Source: Micromonospora haikouensis (GTDB lineage: Bacteria > Actinomycetota > Actinomycetes > Mycobacteriales > Micromonosporaceae). Taken from it: DNA of 32,253 nt. Location: positions 1 through 32,253 of the forward strand of contig NZ_FMCW01000052.1 of assembly GCF_900091595.1 (NCBI RefSeq). The letters are read 5' to 3'. Below the pieces are notes generated by a model. That model had not been told where the DNA came from, searched no databases, and was given only the letters and a program-made list of their open reading frames with translations. The translations under genes and the position numbers were made by a program. Positions 16,028-22,463 of the stretch are shown in pieces. How positions within the stretch are numbered: the first letter of the stretch is position 1; the number at the start of each line of letters is the position of its first letter.

Positions 16028-16545
16028 CAGCACACCTCCCCGCGCGCCTGCCGGGCCGCCCGCACCCGCGCCAGCAGCTCCCGGCCGTACGGGTCGAGGT
16101 CGGCCTCGTCGACGTCCACGGCGAGGGGGTGACGGCGGTCGTCGATCCACCGCGCCAGACGCTGCCCGCCGACCACCGTGGCCACCGCAGCCAGCGCGGC
16201 GACCGGGGAGTACACCAGGGCCTGCGGCACCTGCTCGGCGTGCTCGGCCACGGCCTGGCCGGCGAGCAGCGACGCCGCACCTCCGGTGGCCACCACGGCG
16301 CCGGCCGTCAGGACCACCCGCGACCGGTCCAGCCGCGCCGGGGCCACCGGCGGCCGGGTCGGCCGGCGCACGGCCTGCCGGTACTCCCGCTCCGCGTCAA
16401 CCAGACGCCGCATCTCACCGGCGAGCCGGCCCGGCAGGGCCGCGACCGTCGCGGCCCGACGCTCCAGCTCGACGTCCGGCACGTCCCGCAGACCGGCCCG
16501 GTAGCGCTCCAGCACGGCGGCGATGTCCAGCGTCGGGGCCGTCAT
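16027..16545 (-). CDS. Small membrane protein of the transfer operon
   Basis: The 172-aa protein starts at the ATG at 16545, overlapping the TGA of the GGDEF gene (ATGA). An N-terminal helical part (VLERYRAGLRDVPDVELERR) is followed by two membrane segments (about residues 77-97 and 108-128) and a short acidic tail with a conserved-looking DLDPYGRELLARVRAARQ. The family is not recognised. Coupling to the GGDEF gene suggests the two are made in fixed ratio. Confidence 0.65.
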   Translation of the reverse strand: MTAPTLDIAAVLERYRAGLRDVPDVELERRAATVAALPGRLAGEMRRLVDAEREYRQAVRRPTRPPVAPARLDRSRVVLTAGAVVATGGAASLLAGQAVAEHAEQVPQALVYSPVAALAAVATVVGGQRLARWIDDRRHPLAVDVDEADLDPYGRELLARVRAARQARGEVC

Positions 16546-17222
16546 GCCACACCCCCCAGCGCGCGGGCCGTCCCGGCCAGCTCCCGCAGCCGCACCACCG
16601 GCCGCTGCTCGATCGCGGGCAGGTCCGCCGCCCGGTCGTACTCGGCGACCTGGTCGCCACCGGCCGCCTTCGCCCGGTAGAGCGCGAGGTCCGCCGCGCG
16701 CAGCACCCGCGACGGGTCGTCGCCGGCCATCGCCGACACCGCGCCGACGCTGGCCCGCACCGGCAGCTCCCGCCCGCCGGGCAGGACCACCGGCGCGGCC
16801 AGGGCCCGCACCACCTCAGCGCCGAGGATCCCCGCGATCGGGGCCGGCGACGGGCAGACCAGCACGATCTCGTCACCACCGAGCCGGGCCACCACCGCGC
16901 CGTCGACCTCGTCGATCGCGTCGGACAGCCGGGCCGCGACCTCGACCAGCACCGCGTCACCCGCGTCGTGGCCGAGGGTGTCGTTGACCTGCTTGAACCC
17001 GTCCAGGTCGAGCAGGGCCACGTCGTAGGAATCACCGGCCAGGTCGGCCAGCGCCCCGGCCAGCCCGGCCCTGTTCGCCAGCCCCGTCAGCGGGTCGACG
17101 GTCGCCTGCCGGCGGGCCTCGGCCAGCCGGACCCGGTCCGCCCGGACCGTCCGCACCGCCCACACGTGCCCCGCCACCGACAGCACGCCGACGGCCGGCA
17201 GCAGCACCTTCAGCGCCTTCAC
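16542..17222 (-). CDS. GGDEF-domain protein (probable diguanylate cyclase) with N-terminal membrane helix
   Basis: The 226-aa protein starts at the GTG at 17222, overlapping the upstream TGA. A short hydrophobic helix (LLPAVGVLSVAGHVWAV) comes first, followed by a complete GGDEF domain: DPLTGLANRAGL, DLDGFKQVNDTLGHDAGD, and the active-site motif GGDEI near residue 113 (Ile in place of Phe, a tolerated variant), then RASVGAVS and ADLALYRAKAAGGD. GGDEF proteins make c-di-GMP from two GTP; in actinobacteria c-di-GMP controls development through BldD. No RxxD inhibitory site is visible five residues before the motif, so product inhibition may be absent. A cyclase inside a transfer operon suggests the element feeds a second-messenger signal when transfer genes are on. 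Confidence 0.85.
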   Translation of the reverse strand: MKALKVLLPAVGVLSVAGHVWAVRTVRADRVRLAEARRQATVDPLTGLANRAGLAGALADLAGDSYDVALLDLDGFKQVNDTLGHDAGDAVLVEVAARLSDAIDEVDGAVVARLGGDEIVLVCPSPAPIAGILGAEVVRALAAPVVLPGGRELPVRASVGAVSAMAGDDPSRVLRAADLALYRAKAAGGDQVAEYDRAADLPAIEQRPVVRLRELAGTARALGGVA

Positions 17223-17794
17223 CGGGTCACCTCCGACCCGGTCGCCGCCGCCCACGCCCGCACGATCTCGCCGGAGATCCGGCCCCGGGCGCTGATCTCG
17301 TGCCCGTTGGCCAGGGCCCAGGCGCGGATCGCGGCCCGCTGCTCGGCACCCTCCCGACGGCTGCGCGACGGCTGCGCCGTCGTGTCGCGGCCGGTCGTGC
17401 GCAGCTTCTGCCGCACCTCGGCGAGCTGGCGGGCCAACTGCGCCTCCGCCTCGGCCAGCTCCTGGCGCTGCGCCTCGGCGGCCTCCCGCTCCCGACGCTG
17501 CGCCTCCTCCGCCTCGACCCGACCGGTCAACTCCTGCACCAGGCCGGCGATCTTCTCGGCGAGGTTGCGGGTGCGCGCCGACCCGCTCGCGGCGGCCACC
17601 CTCAGCAGCCGCTCCACCGACCGGTCCGGCTGGGCCGCCGTCGGGGTGGCGGTGGTCTCCGCGCCGGGGCCGGCGACGGTCCGGATGCCCATCGGCACCC
17701 GCTGCGCGGCCGAGGAGGCCGGCTTGCCCTGCGCGGCCCGCACCAGGGCCGCCCGGCCGACACCGTTGGCCGGCGTCATCGTCGTGGTGCTCAT
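17219..17794 (-). CDS. Lsr2-like DNA-binding protein with coiled coil
   Basis: The 191-aa protein starts at the ATG at 17794, overlapping the stop of the sigma gene (ATGA). After a disordered start it has a helical Glu/Ala/Arg-rich coiled-coil stretch (EAEEAQRREREAAEAQRQEL). The C-terminal part, AAIRAWALANGHEISARGRI followed by SGEIVRAWAAA, matches the DNA-binding domain of Lsr2, including its RGR AT-hook-like motif. Lsr2 silences AT-rich foreign DNA in actinobacteria. The coiled coil replaces the usual N-terminal dimerisation domain, so this could either silence or compete with host Lsr2 (inference). It is coupled to both neighbours. Confidence 0.8.
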   Translation of the reverse strand: MSTTTMTPANGVGRAALVRAAQGKPASSAAQRVPMGIRTVAGPGAETTATPTAAQPDRSVERLLRVAAASGSARTRNLAEKIAGLVQELTGRVEAEEAQRREREAAEAQRQELAEAEAQLARQLAEVRQKLRTTGRDTTAQPSRSRREGAEQRAAIRAWALANGHEISARGRISGEIVRAWAAATGSEVTR

Positions 17795-18411
17795 GCCGGC
17801 ATCACCGCCGTCGCCGACAGCAGACCCCGCAGCGCCCGCAGCGCCTTGTACTGCGCCGACTTGATCGCCGCCGGGGTCTTGCCCAACGCCTGCGCGGTCT
17901 CCTCGATCGACAGCTCCCGCAGGTACCGCAGCGTGATGCACTGCCGCTGCACCGGGTTGAGCTGGGCGATCGCCGCTACCAGCGCCTCACGGGTCAGCGC
18001 GTCCACCACGGTCGCCTCCGGGCTCGGCGCCCGGTCCACCGGAGCAGCGTCCCGCAGCTCCGCCACCGGCCGCTCCCGCCGCTGGTGCGACTGCTGCCAG
18101 TTGAGCGTCAGGTTCCGGGCGATCGTGGTCACCCACGCGCCGAAGTCGCCACCCGGCCGGCGGAAGCTGGCCAGGTTGCGCAGCGCCCGCAGGAACGTCT
18201 CCGAGGTCAGGTCCTCGGCCACCTGCCGGTCCAGGACCCGCCGGTAGACGAAGCGGAACACCTGGTCGACGTAGCGGTCGTAGACCAGCCCGAACGCCTC
18301 CGCGTCACCGGCCTGCGCCCGCGCCACCAGCGCCGAAACCTCGCCGACCATCGATCCGGACTGGGGCTGCACCGGCTGTATCCGGGCAGCACGTACCCTC
18401 ATAGCTGGCAT
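17791..18411 (-). CDS. ECF-type RNA polymerase sigma factor, first gene of the transfer operon
   Basis: The 206-aa protein starts at the ATG at 18411, behind GAGGAGGCTCAG; an in-frame start at 18462 is less likely because it lies within a leader hairpin. Region 2 is clear (YDRYVDQVFRFVYRRVLDRQ, AEDLTSETFLRALRN), as is region 4 (QLNPVQRQCITLRYLRELSI, EETAQALGKTPAAIKSAQYK), which is the expected promoter-binding HTH. No anti-sigma gene is adjacent. As the first gene after a long structured leader it may direct RNA polymerase to element promoters, possibly its own. The remaining transfer genes follow with coupled starts. Confidence 0.88.
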   Translation of the reverse strand: MPAMRVRAARIQPVQPQSGSMVGEVSALVARAQAGDAEAFGLVYDRYVDQVFRFVYRRVLDRQVAEDLTSETFLRALRNLASFRRPGGDFGAWVTTIARNLTLNWQQSHQRRERPVAELRDAAPVDRAPSPEATVVDALTREALVAAIAQLNPVQRQCITLRYLRELSIEETAQALGKTPAAIKSAQYKALRALRGLLSATAVMPA

Positions 18412-18441
18412 CTGAGCCTCCTCAGGTAGAGATGCCGATCT

Positions 18442-18570
18442 GCCCTGCGGGTGGCTATCCACAGGGCGTGGGTCAATTGCGGGTGCGATCCGCTATTGAC
18501 CATGGCCGCGGCGGGTGCGATCCGCCGCGGTCATTCCTTTGGGGCTCATAGGTGCGATCCGTTGAGCCCC
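18442..18570 (-). promoter_or_regulatory. Leader with four tandem hairpins sharing one loop sequence
   Basis: Four consecutive hairpins occupy the 5' leader of the leftward operon: stems 18442-18447/18462-18467, 18471-18477/18495-18501, 18506-18514/18522-18530 and 18541-18548/18563-18570. The stems have unrelated sequences but each is self-complementary. Three apical loops contain GGTGCGATCC (plus strand; GGATCGCACC in the leftward RNA), and the fourth has the related GGTGGCTATCC. The pattern suggests selection on structure plus loop, as for a repeated protein or RNA binding site, or a folded single-stranded DNA site. Confidence 0.75.
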
Positions 18571-18591
18571 GCCGTCTTGTCTTGGGACAAT
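18562..18591 (+). promoter_or_regulatory. Promoter of the GntR gene
   Basis: TTGAGC (18562-18567), an 18-bp spacer and GACAAT (18586-18591) form a plausible -35/-10 pair reading right. The -10 lies inside the first operator, and the -35 overlaps the right arm of the fourth hairpin. Confidence 0.45.
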
Positions 18592-18634
18592 GTTGACCCC
18601 CGACATGACACCTGTCAAGCTTGTCCCAAGACAA
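18577..18634. promoter_or_regulatory. Two identical GntR operators
   Basis: TTGTCTTGGGACAA (18577-18590) and its exact reverse complement (18621-18634) share the dyad TTGTC-N4-GACAA. Their centres are 44 bp apart, about four helical turns, which would place two repressor dimers on one face of the DNA. They overlap both divergent promoters. Confidence 0.75.
18590..18618 (-). promoter_or_regulatory. Promoter of the sigma/transfer operon
   Basis: On the minus strand, TTGACA (18613-18618, a perfect -35), a 17-bp spacer and CAACAT (18590-18595) form a promoter lying between the two operators. Its transcript would start near 18583 and carry a leader of about 170 nt with the four hairpins. Confidence 0.55.
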
Positions 18635-18655
18635 TTCGAAGATGGGGAGGGTGCG

Positions 18656-19456
18656 GTGGCTGTCCACTCGCGCTACCTAGACATCGCCGCCAAGATCCGA
18701 GAGCGGATCGAGGCCAACGAGTGGGAGCCTGGTGCCAAGCTGCCGCGTCTAGACGACTTCGCCGCCGAGTACGGGGCGAACAGAGACACCGTCGGCAGAG
18801 CCATTGGGGTCCTGGAAGCAGAGGGCTACGTCTGGGCGGTCCAAGGTCGGGGAATCACCGTGCGGTACGGGACCATCCGTCCGCGTCGTCCTCGCGGAAA
18901 CCTGGTCAAGCGGAACGCCACCGCCCCCGGGTACTCCTTCCCTTCTGCCACTAGCCAGGAGGTGTGGAAGCACCACATCTCGCCCGTAGTGTCTGCTGAG
19001 CCCTTGAACGACCCACGGATCGCCAAGCTACTCAAGGTCGAGCCAGGGGCGCTGGTAATGCGGCGTTTCCGAGTCACCGGCCCCGAGTCAGAGCCACCGT
19101 TCCAGATCAACATCTCCTGGATTCATCCTCGGGTGGCGAACGTTCCTGGGGTGGCCTCGCAAGCTCCGGGACCTGGCGACTGGCTATACCGACTGGAGAT
19201 GGCCGGCCACTGGCCGATCAGCTGGATGGAGATCCACCGGGCACGCATGCCCAGTAAGCAAGAGGCTGCCCTGCTGGAGATCCCGACCAACCTTCCAGTC
19301 CTGGAGATCGTCCGGGTAGGCACCTCTGGCAGCGATGGCCAGCCAGTCGAGGTGACCGAGTACATCGTCGCCAGCGACCGCGTCGAAACGATCCACGTCC
19401 TACACCGTGATGAGTCGGCGCAGGACCCGTGGCCCGATGAGATCAACGAGGGGTGA
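18656..19456 (+). CDS. GntR/UTRA-family transcriptional regulator (KorSA-like)
   Basis: The 266-aa protein starts at the GTG at 18656, five bases after GGGGAGG; upstream ATGs lie within the operator region and lack ribosome-binding sites. The N-terminus is a GntR winged helix (KIRERIEANEWEPGAKLPRL, DDFAAEYGANRDTVGRAIGV, LEAEGYVWAVQGRGI). The rest matches a UTRA ligand domain (VMRRFRVTGPESEPPFQINI, PVEVTEYIVASDRVE). GntR repressors such as KorSA of pSAM2 hold transfer or replication genes off. The two TTGTC-N4-GACAA operators in its promoter imply autorepression and control of the divergent sigma/transfer operon. UTRA domains bind small effectors; the ligand is unknown. It is coupled to the PP2C gene by GTGA. 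Confidence 0.88.
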   Translation: MAVHSRYLDIAAKIRERIEANEWEPGAKLPRLDDFAAEYGANRDTVGRAIGVLEAEGYVWAVQGRGITVRYGTIRPRRPRGNLVKRNATAPGYSFPSATSQEVWKHHISPVVSAEPLNDPRIAKLLKVEPGALVMRRFRVTGPESEPPFQINISWIHPRVANVPGVASQAPGPGDWLYRLEMAGHWPISWMEIHRARMPSKQEAALLEIPTNLPVLEIVRVGTSGSDGQPVEVTEYIVASDRVETIHVLHRDESAQDPWPDEINEG

Positions 19457-20181
19457 CGGACGTGGCACCGACTCTCAGCGTCCAGGTATCAGAGGGCTCT
19501 CATGTGGGATTCGTTCGGCGGCGCAACGAAGACGCTTCTTACCTGGGTGACTTCCTGCTCGCGGTCGCCGATGGGCTAGGTGGCCACGTCGCTGGTGATG
19601 TCGCCAGCTCCACGGCTATCGAGGCCATGCGGCAGTACGACCAAGCGGTGGAGCCAGGCGCGCTACCCGTCGTGCTCGGGCAAGCGGTCAACGCCGCCAA
19701 CCATGCCCTGAGGCAGCGAATCGAAGCCGAGCCGAGCCTCGCCGGCATGGGCACCACGCTGGTCGCCATGCTCAGGGCTGGTACGGCCGTCGCCCTGGCC
19801 AACGTCGGCGACTCCCGGGCCTACCTCCTTCGTGGCGGTCAACAGCACGGTCAGACCACACAAATCACCGAAGACCACCTCTACAAGCACCTGGTCGCTG
19901 AGGCCGCCAACGTGCCTCACCTCCCCGACAGGCTGGCACGGTTCGTAGACGGTCGGCAGGACGGCCGGGCACCCGACATCACCCTATTGACCTTGGCACC
20001 TGGTGACCGGCTCCTGCTGTGCACCGATGGGCTCAGCTCCTACGTGCCGCATGATCTCCTGCACTCCGCGCTGGCCACCTCGACAAGCACGCAGGAAGCC
20101 GTTGACCGCTTGATCGCCTCAGCCCTCGACCAGGGTGGCCCCGACAACGTGACGGTGGTCGTCATCTTCGTTGGCCAGTAA
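19453..20181 (+). CDS. PP2C-family protein serine/threonine phosphatase
   Basis: The 242-aa protein starts at the GTG at 19453, which overlaps the TGA of the GntR gene. All key PPM/PP2C motifs are present: VRRRNEDA near residue 20, ADGLGGHVAG near 38, GMGTTLVA near 97, GDSRAYLL near 117, CTDGLSSY near 195 and GGPDNVTVVV near the end, giving the aspartates for the two-metal centre. The enzyme removes phosphate from Ser/Thr of proteins. No Ser/Thr kinase gene is in the window, so it may act on a host kinase substrate or on the co-made GntR regulator (inference). Coupling to the repressor suggests it belongs to the switch between maintenance and transfer. Confidence 0.9.
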   Translation: MTDVAPTLSVQVSEGSHVGFVRRRNEDASYLGDFLLAVADGLGGHVAGDVASSTAIEAMRQYDQAVEPGALPVVLGQAVNAANHALRQRIEAEPSLAGMGTTLVAMLRAGTAVALANVGDSRAYLLRGGQQHGQTTQITEDHLYKHLVAEAANVPHLPDRLARFVDGRQDGRAPDITLLTLAPGDRLLLCTDGLSSYVPHDLLHSALATSTSTQEAVDRLIASALDQGGPDNVTVVVIFVGQ

Positions 20182-20214
20182 TCCCGGAAGTCACCTGTCC
20201 TGTGAGTAGCCCGA

Positions 20215-20238
20215 CCGCAGCCTGACGTCAGGCTGCGG
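20215..20238. terminator. 24-bp perfect palindrome, bidirectional terminator
   Basis: A perfect palindrome (half-site CCGCAGCCTGAC, 20215-20226) lies between the rightward PP2C stop (20181) and the stop of the leftward antitoxin-like gene (20228), which it overlaps. It would terminate both convergent transcripts. Confidence 0.75.
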
Positions 20239-20512
20239 CGTCGTGGATGACGTTGTCGATCGCGCGGCGTAGGTCGGCGGCTCGGACGGTGACGGTGGTG
20301 TCGTCGGCGACCGGGGCAAGTCCCGCGTCGACCAGCTCGCAGATCAGGGCGCTCGGGGTGATTCCGCGTCGGTGGGCCTCGGCCTCCAGGCGGCTGGACA
20401 CCTCGGGGGGCAGCCGGGTCGAGTGGACCACCTTCGCTGTGCTCTGGTCGACCTCGGCTCCGCTCCAGTCGCTGTCGTTGAGTGCCCGCAGGGCGTCGTC
20501 TCGGCTGGTCAT
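20228..20512 (-). CDS. Ribbon-helix-helix protein, putative antitoxin
   Basis: The 94-aa protein starts at the ATG at 20512, overlapping the TGA of the partner gene (ATGA). The central pattern VVHSTRLPPEVSSRLEAEAH, then RRGITPSALICELVDAGL, is a CopG/MetJ-type ribbon-helix-helix: a beta strand then two helices. The C-terminal tail (TVTVRAADLRRAIDNVIHDA) could hold the partner-binding part. The arrangement partner-first, RHH second, coupled and behind an inverted repeat, fits a type II toxin-antitoxin pair that stabilises the element. The toxin identity is not certain. Confidence 0.65.
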   Translation of the reverse strand: MTSRDDALRALNDSDWSGAEVDQSTAKVVHSTRLPPEVSSRLEAEAHRRGITPSALICELVDAGLAPVADDTTVTVRAADLRRAIDNVIHDAAA

Positions 20513-20787
20513 CGCTGGCCTCCTTCGAGCATCTTGGTCACCACGTCGACCTCGGCCGGGTCAAGCTGGCGGGCACCGACCACGAGGTACTCATCATCGC
20601 CGTCTTCGACCAGGGCGACGGCGATCCACTGGCCGTCGGACGTCGGGGCGGCGATGCGCAGCACCGCACCGAGGTGCTGACGGATGCGTGGGCGGGCCCG
20701 GAGCACCTGCAGCACGCTCTGCCAGCTGATGCCGGCAGCGCCCAGCGTGGTGTAGCTGGCGTCGTCGAACCGGTAGACCTCGTCCAC
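20509..20787 (-). CDS. Small protein, putative toxin partner of the RHH protein
   Basis: The 92-aa protein starts at a GTG at 20787 and begins MDEVYRFDDASYTTLGAAGI. It contains a short helical module (WQSVLQVLRARPRIRQHLGA) and beta strands with a DGDDEYLVVGARQL region, compatible in length and pattern with small RNase toxins, though I cannot place it in a named family and see no catalytic triad I can vouch for. It is coupled to the RHH gene. The start lies inside a 17-bp inverted repeat, and no ribosome-binding site precedes it, so it may be translated from a leaderless mRNA. Confidence 0.5.
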   Translation of the reverse strand: MDEVYRFDDASYTTLGAAGISWQSVLQVLRARPRIRQHLGAVLRIAAPTSDGQWIAVALVEDGDDEYLVVGARQLDPAEVDVVTKMLEGGQR

Positions 20788-20831
20788 GCTGACCAGCGTA
20801 TACGTTCGTAAACGGCTGGTCAGCGTGGACG
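20781..20831. promoter_or_regulatory. 17-bp perfect inverted repeat over the toxin-like gene start
   Basis: CGTCCACGCTGACCAGC (20781-20797) and its complement (20815-20831) flank a 17-bp AT-richer spacer. The spacer contains GTATAC, a likely -10 on the minus strand about 12 bp from the GTG start. This fits an autoregulatory operator/promoter, with the start codon inside the left arm. Confidence 0.65.
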
Positions 20832-20865
20832 CGCGAGGTTACCGAACCAGCGCTGCGGTGGCGGC

Positions 20866-21357
20866 TTAGATCCCGGCACCGGCGAACAGGTCGAGTTGCT
20901 CGCCAGGGTCGGCCGGTCGACAGGCCGCCCACACGGCCTCTCCGGCCCGGGAGCAGGCGACGACGACATCGGTCCAGCCAGCACCCCGGAATCCGCCGGG
21001 GTGGTCACGCCAGGCGATGACGGCTTGCTCGCAGCAACGGATCAGGTCGGTGGTGACCCGGCCGCTGTCCAGGACGGCGCCCAGGTCGGCCCAGTTCAGG
21101 CGAAGTGGTTGGCGGAGGTTCCCGTCGGCGATCTCGATCCGGGTCCGGTCGAGGCGGAGCATCCGGCCGGCGGGCAGTGTCTGGCCGGCGTACTCGGGGG
21201 CGATTTGCCGGGCGTCTCGGGTGCGCCAGTAGGTCAGGGGGTCGACGGCGTGGCTGCGTGTGGTGATCCCGACGGCCCAGGCCAGCAGCGGGCGGTGGGT
21301 AGCGGGGGTGGCGGTGGCGAGGATGGTGCGGGCGTCGGCCCGGTGGTTGATGGTCAT
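20866..21357 (-). CDS. Unrecognised 163-aa protein
   Basis: The ATG at 21357 follows GGGAGAG. The protein begins MTINHRADARTILATATPAT and has mixed helix/strand character, with HAVDPLTYWRTRDARQIAPE and a C-terminal GEQLDLFAGAGI. The end motif LDLFAG resembles tails of plasmid-borne helper proteins, but no family can be named. It follows the 203-aa gene in the same direction after a hairpin, so it may be weakly co-transcribed. Confidence 0.65.
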   Translation of the reverse strand: MTINHRADARTILATATPATHRPLLAWAVGITTRSHAVDPLTYWRTRDARQIAPEYAGQTLPAGRMLRLDRTRIEIADGNLRQPLRLNWADLGAVLDSGRVTTDLIRCCEQAVIAWRDHPGGFRGAGWTDVVVACSRAGEAVWAACRPADPGEQLDLFAGAGI

Positions 21358-21392
21358 GGTGCTCTCCCGCGTCGTGACTGCTGCGGTGGGTG

Positions 21393-21426
21393 CCGTGCCC
21401 CGGGCCGGGGGCGGCCCGGGGCACGG
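21393..21426 (-). terminator. 14-bp perfect hairpin
   Basis: CCGTGCCCCGGGCC (21393-21406) pairs with 21413-21426 around GGGGGC, eight bases beyond the stop of the leftward 203-aa gene (21434). It is probably a terminator or attenuator before the next gene. Confidence 0.65.
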
Positions 21427-21433
21427 GTTGGCC

Positions 21434-22045
21434 TCAGTGGGGCAGGTTGACGTGGTCGTTGTGGTCGGGCTGCGCAGCCGGGGCGGCGTGCCGCTGGGCG
21501 GCCTCGTACTCGCGGACCAGTGCGCCGAGCACGTCGTGGACGTTGAGGGTCCGGCCGTTGGCCGTGCGGCAGTGGGCCGCGTAGGCGGCGAGGTCGTTGG
21601 TGTCGATCCAGGCTCCGTGCACGGGGTGGAAGCGCACGGTGTTGCTGATGTAGCCGATGAAGTGGTCGCCGAGCATGAGCCGGGCGCGGGTTCCGCCGGT
21701 GCCGGGGACGCGGCGGATGTCGCTGACGCGCAGCTTGGTGTGGGGGACGACGAGGCCGGTGTGGGGCAGGGTGGTGGGCTCGCCGGTCAGGCTGGCGTTG
21801 ATCAGCTCGATCGGGCGCGGCTGGGTGCGCAGGCAGGTGCGGCAGGTGATGGGCTCGGTAATGGGCTCACCGGCGCGAACGTTGTCGCCGCTGCCGCTGG
21901 CCCCGCACCAGGCCGCGACGTAGCGGGGGCTGCCGTCGGGGCCGGTGATGCTGCTCAGGCTGCCCAGGTGCACGGCCTTCCCACGACCGACGCGGACGGG
22001 GGCGACCTGGGCGGGGCGAACTGGGATCGTCGTACGCTGGGTCAT
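21434..22045 (-). CDS. Unrecognised 203-aa protein with Cys pair
   Basis: The ATG at 22045 is preceded by AAAGGGAG. The product begins MTQRTTIPVRPAQVAPVRVG and has one CRTC pair near residue 68-71 with an upstream WCGAS, which could bind a metal. Later parts (ARLMLGDHFIGYISNTVRFH, NVHDVLGALVREYEAAQRH) are mixed alpha/beta. No known family is seen. It is driven from the symmetric divergent promoter shared with the resolvase-tail HTH gene, so the two are probably co-regulated. Confidence 0.65.
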   Translation of the reverse strand: MTQRTTIPVRPAQVAPVRVGRGKAVHLGSLSSITGPDGSPRYVAAWCGASGSGDNVRAGEPITEPITCRTCLRTQPRPIELINASLTGEPTTLPHTGLVVPHTKLRVSDIRRVPGTGGTRARLMLGDHFIGYISNTVRFHPVHGAWIDTNDLAAYAAHCRTANGRTLNVHDVLGALVREYEAAQRHAAPAAQPDHNDHVNLPH

Positions 22046-22127
22046 GGAACTCCCTTTCGCAGAGGGGCTGTTCTTCCTGGTCCGGCTGGGTGGTGGCTCA
22101 CCTGGTCGGACCGTTCCTTACCTCTCC

Positions 22128-22195
22128 ATCGTACAGGAAAAGGTATAGAAAAAGCCCCCCAAGGGACCTTTTTCTATACCTTTTTGCCGTACGCT
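22128..22195. promoter_or_regulatory. Symmetric divergent promoter with 17-bp inverted repeat
   Basis: AAAAGGTATAGAAAAAG (22138-22154) and its exact complement (22168-22184) flank a 13-nt centre. Outside each arm, four to five bases away, is a -10-like hexamer: TACGCT rightward (22190-22195) and TACGAT leftward (22128-22133). The A/T-tract arms stand out in the GC-rich context and probably form the operator of both genes. The rightward start codon lies eight bases from its -10, so that mRNA would be leaderless. Confidence 0.7.
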
Positions 22196-22202
22196 GTGGG
22201 GC

Positions 22203-22463
22203 ATGAGCAGCGAATCTGAGATGCGTCGGCCCGAGGTGTCGGCGGGGATGGCGGCGGCCCGGGACCGGGGTGTGCGGCTGGGTCGACCGCCGGCGCCGGT
22301 GCCGCCCTCCGCAGCCAGGGCGGCGGAACTGCGCGGTGAGGGCCTGTCGCTGGCGGCCATCGCCGAGAGGCTGAACGCCGAGCATGTGCCGACTCCGTCG
22401 GGCAAGGGCAAGTGGGCCAAGAGCAGCGTCAAGTACGTGCTCGACCGGCACGACGCGGTGTAG
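22203..22463 (+). CDS. Stand-alone resolvase C-terminal HTH protein
   Basis: The 86-aa protein starts at the ATG at 22203. Its sequence SAGMAAARDRGVRLGRPPAP and then AAELRGEGLSLAAIAERLNA is the linker plus helix-turn-helix that normally follows the catalytic domain of small serine recombinases (resolvase/invertase family). The catalytic serine domain is absent, and the gene has its own promoter and stop, so this is a DNA-binding remnant or an adapted repressor rather than a recombinase. It shares a divergent operator with the 203-aa gene and is a good candidate to bind it. No ribosome-binding site is visible, consistent with leaderless translation. Confidence 0.7.
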   Translation: MSSESEMRRPEVSAGMAAARDRGVRLGRPPAPVPPSAARAAELRGEGLSLAAIAERLNAEHVPTPSGKGKWAKSSVKYVLDRHDAV

